DNA from: CALJGI01 sp047618115
GTDB taxonomy: Bacteria > Pseudomonadota > Gammaproteobacteria > Pseudomonadales > Halieaceae
Reading direction: 5' to 3'
DNA length: 25,232 nt
Assembly (NCBI GenBank): GCA_047618115.1
Contig: JBLHKV010000016.1
Coordinates: 1 to 25,232, forward strand
Positions within the stretch are counted from its first letter, which is position 1. Every line of letters begins with the position of its first letter. Positions 23,847 through 25,232 of this stretch are shown one piece after another. A program made the translations under genes and the position numbers. The notes below the pieces were generated by a model. That model did no database searches. It saw nothing but the letters and a program-made list of their open reading frames with translations, and was not told where the DNA came from.

Positions 23847-25061
23847 TCAGGCCACTGTTCCCGAGGCGCGTAAGGCCTCAATCTGCCGGGGTGTCAGTTC
23901 AAGAATATCTGTCAGGATCTCCTGGGTGTGCTGACCGAGGACCGGTGGCGCCTCCGGGACGGCTTGCGTGTCACCGGGAAATTTTATAGACCGGTTCACA
24001 ATGGGGATCTTGCCGAGCGTCTGGTGCTCGGTCTCTACTACCATTTCACGGAAAGCGGCCTGGGGTTGGGCCAGTGCTTCATTTATTCCCATAATGGGAG
24101 CGTGTGGTACCTCGTGTTTAGTGAAAAGTGCCACCAGTTCGGGTACCGATTTGAGGACGGTAATATTGGAAATGATGTCGTTGACGACGCTGCGTTGGTC
24201 GCGGCGTTTTTCCAGGCTGTCAAATCGGGAGTCGTCGATGAGCTCCTTAATGTCCAGGGCATGGCAGATGCGCCCCCAGAATCTGTTGGTCAGGCAGGCG
24301 ATCATAATAGCGCCGTCCCGCGCCGGGAATTGGCCATAGGGAACCAGGTTGGGATGTTGTGATCCCTGGGGCTGTGGGTCTTCCCCGGTAATAAAAGCCA
24401 GTTGCGCCAGATAACCCAGCAACCCGAGCATGCCATCGAGCAGGCTGACATCAATCAGCCGACCTCGGCCCGTGCGGTTGCGTTCATGGAGTGCTGCGAG
24501 TATACCGATGGGGCCGTTGATGCCGCCCACCAGATCGCCCAAGGGCAGGCCCAGCTTGGTTGCTACGCCGTTGGGGTCGCCGTTGACGCTCAGGGCGCCG
24601 GATAGTGCCTGTAATACAATGTCGAAAGAGGGTTTATCGCGCAGTGGCCCGGTCATTCCGAAGCCGGATATTGAGCAGTAGATGAGCGCCGGGTTGATGT
24701 CGGCGAGAACCTCATACCCCAGGCCGAGGCGATCCATAACGCCCGGGCGGTAGTTCTCTATCAGCACATCACATTTTGCGGCAAGGTCCTTGACCAATGC
24801 CACACCCGCGTCACTTTTCAAATCGACGACAATACTCTTTTTGCCGCGATTGACGCTCAGATAATAGTGGCTCTCCCCGTCGCGGAACGGCGGGAAGGCG
24901 CGGGTTTCATCGCCGGATCCCGGCGGTTCGATTTTAATAATCTCTGCACCGAGGTCGGCCAGAGCAAGCGACGCAGCGGGACCGGCCAGCACGCGTGTCA
25001 AATCGAGCACGCGTATATCCGCAAGCGGGCCGGGCCAGTTCGCAGTGTCGCTCTCTTTCAT
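23847..25061 (-). CDS. CaiB/BaiF family (type III) CoA-transferase, second copy (404 aa)
   Basis: Hallmarks are IRVLDLTRVLAGPAASLALA (16-35), GAEIIKIEPPGSGDETR (38-54), NRGKKSIVVDLKS (71-83), ENYRPGVMDRLGLGY (102-116) and the Asp site PSFDIVLQALSG with catalytic-position Asp147. It fits the better-known formyl-CoA/succinyl-CoA-dependent transferase group more closely than the copy at 7867-9054. It moves CoA to an unidentified carboxylic acid. The ATG overlaps the stop of the MaoC-like gene upstream by one base (TGATG), so the two are translationally coupled. The next gene downstream starts after a 62-bp gap with its own strong ribosome site. Confidence 0.94.
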   Translation of the reverse strand: MKESDTANWPGPLADIRVLDLTRVLAGPAASLALADLGAEIIKIEPPGSGDETRAFPPFRDGESHYYLSVNRGKKSIVVDLKSDAGVALVKDLAAKCDVLIENYRPGVMDRLGLGYEVLADINPALIYCSISGFGMTGPLRDKPSFDIVLQALSGALSVNGDPNGVATKLGLPLGDLVGGINGPIGILAALHERNRTGRGRLIDVSLLDGMLGLLGYLAQLAFITGEDPQPQGSQHPNLVPYGQFPARDGAIMIACLTNRFWGRICHALDIKELIDDSRFDSLEKRRDQRSVVNDIISNITVLKSVPELVALFTKHEVPHAPIMGINEALAQPQAAFREMVVETEHQTLGKIPIVNRSIKFPGDTQAVPEAPPVLGQHTQEILTDILELTPRQIEALRASGTVA

Positions 25062-25232
25062 CAGCCGCGGCTGGGCAGTTCCACGATCGCGGTGCCGGAG
25101 GCGGACAATTCGCCACGATGGGTCTCGGCTCGCTGAGTGATTTCTACCAGGTGCTTGCCGTCCTCGACAAATTTTCGGGTCACTGAGCCGTCGATGTAAA
25201 TGGCGTCGCCATCGGGATTGTGACGGCGGATT
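25061..25232 (-). CDS. MaoC-like hotdog protein, C-terminal fragment
   Basis: The last 56 codons of a gene entering from the right edge are present, stopping at TGA 25063-25061. The visible part (GDAIYIDGSVTRKF, then KHLVEITQRAETH and ASGTAIVELP) matches the end of the double-hotdog protein at 3682-4845 (GDATYMTATVLDKEV and ATATASIELP), so it is probably a paralogue. The catalytic region lies outside the window. It is coupled by a TGATG overlap to the CaiB gene, two genes ahead of the HSD17B4-like SDR. Block IV therefore repeats the MaoC-like plus SDR combination of Block I. Confidence 0.68.
   Translation of the reverse strand, partial: IRRHNPDGDAIYIDGSVTRKFVEDGKHLVEITQRAETHRGELSASGTAIVELPSRG

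Noticed and set aside
1..25232. Mobile elements, CRISPR repeats, tRNA or phage genes
   Set aside because: None could be recognised; blocks change strand but no transposase, terminal inverted repeats or direct repeats bound them.

Overview
The window is a dense catabolic gene region, about 55% GC by eye, with short intergenic gaps, Shine-Dalgarno starts and many stop/start overlaps. No rRNA, tRNA, CRISPR array, transposase or phage gene was seen. The gene families fit a free-living heterotrophic proteobacterium, plausibly a marine gammaproteobacterium, that grows on an alicyclic, terpenoid, steroid-like or aromatic compound. They are CaiB/BaiF CoA-transferases, acyl-CoA ligases, Rieske oxygenases, a Baeyer-Villiger monooxygenase, MaoC-like hotdogs and many short-chain dehydrogenases (SDRs). 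Both the taxon and the substrate are inferences.

Layout. Block I (+, 1-5780): the end of an alpha/beta hydrolase, then two SDRs, a double beta-propeller protein with SMP-30-like features, a double-hotdog MaoC-like protein and an HSD17B4-like SDR. Block II (-, 10426-5803, in transcription order): Rieske oxygenase, CaiB CoA-transferase, acyl-CoA dehydrogenase, crotonase. A 163-bp AT-rich divergent region separates it from Block III (+, 10590-15386): GntR/HutC regulator, acyl-CoA ligase, DHRS1-like SDR, SnoaL-like protein, SAM methyltransferase. Block IV (-, 25232-15440, in transcription order): the end of a second MaoC-like gene, second CaiB, second HSD17B4-like SDR, second acyl-CoA ligase, Baeyer-Villiger monooxygenase, second Rieske oxygenase, a ThDP-dependent 2-hydroxyacyl-CoA lyase/oxalyl-CoA decarboxylase-like enzyme, and a VOC protein.

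How the genes may work together (inference). Ligases and CoA-transferases would make CoA esters. The acyl-CoA dehydrogenase, crotonase/MaoC-like hydratases and HSD17B4-like SDRs would run beta-oxidation-type steps. The Rieske enzymes would hydroxylate or demethylate. SDRs would make ketones, the BVMO would turn a ketone into an ester or lactone, and the propeller protein or the hydrolase could open it. The ThDP enzyme would cleave or decarboxylate a 2-hydroxyacyl- or 2-oxo-type intermediate. No thiolase, transporter, ferredoxin or oxygenase reductase is in the window, so the set is incomplete here.

The most notable points are: two paralogous enzyme sets in opposite blocks; a 26-bp motif shared by the regions upstream of the BVMO and the second Rieske gene; an enlarged Rieske-cluster loop (23 residues between the ligand pairs) in both oxygenases; several enzymes whose textbook catalytic residue is replaced (DHRS1-like SDR Tyr to Phe, crotonase Glu to Met, a MaoC-like protein without a D-x4-H dyad, a ThDP motif starting with Ser); and an A8 tract at the start of the first ligase gene.
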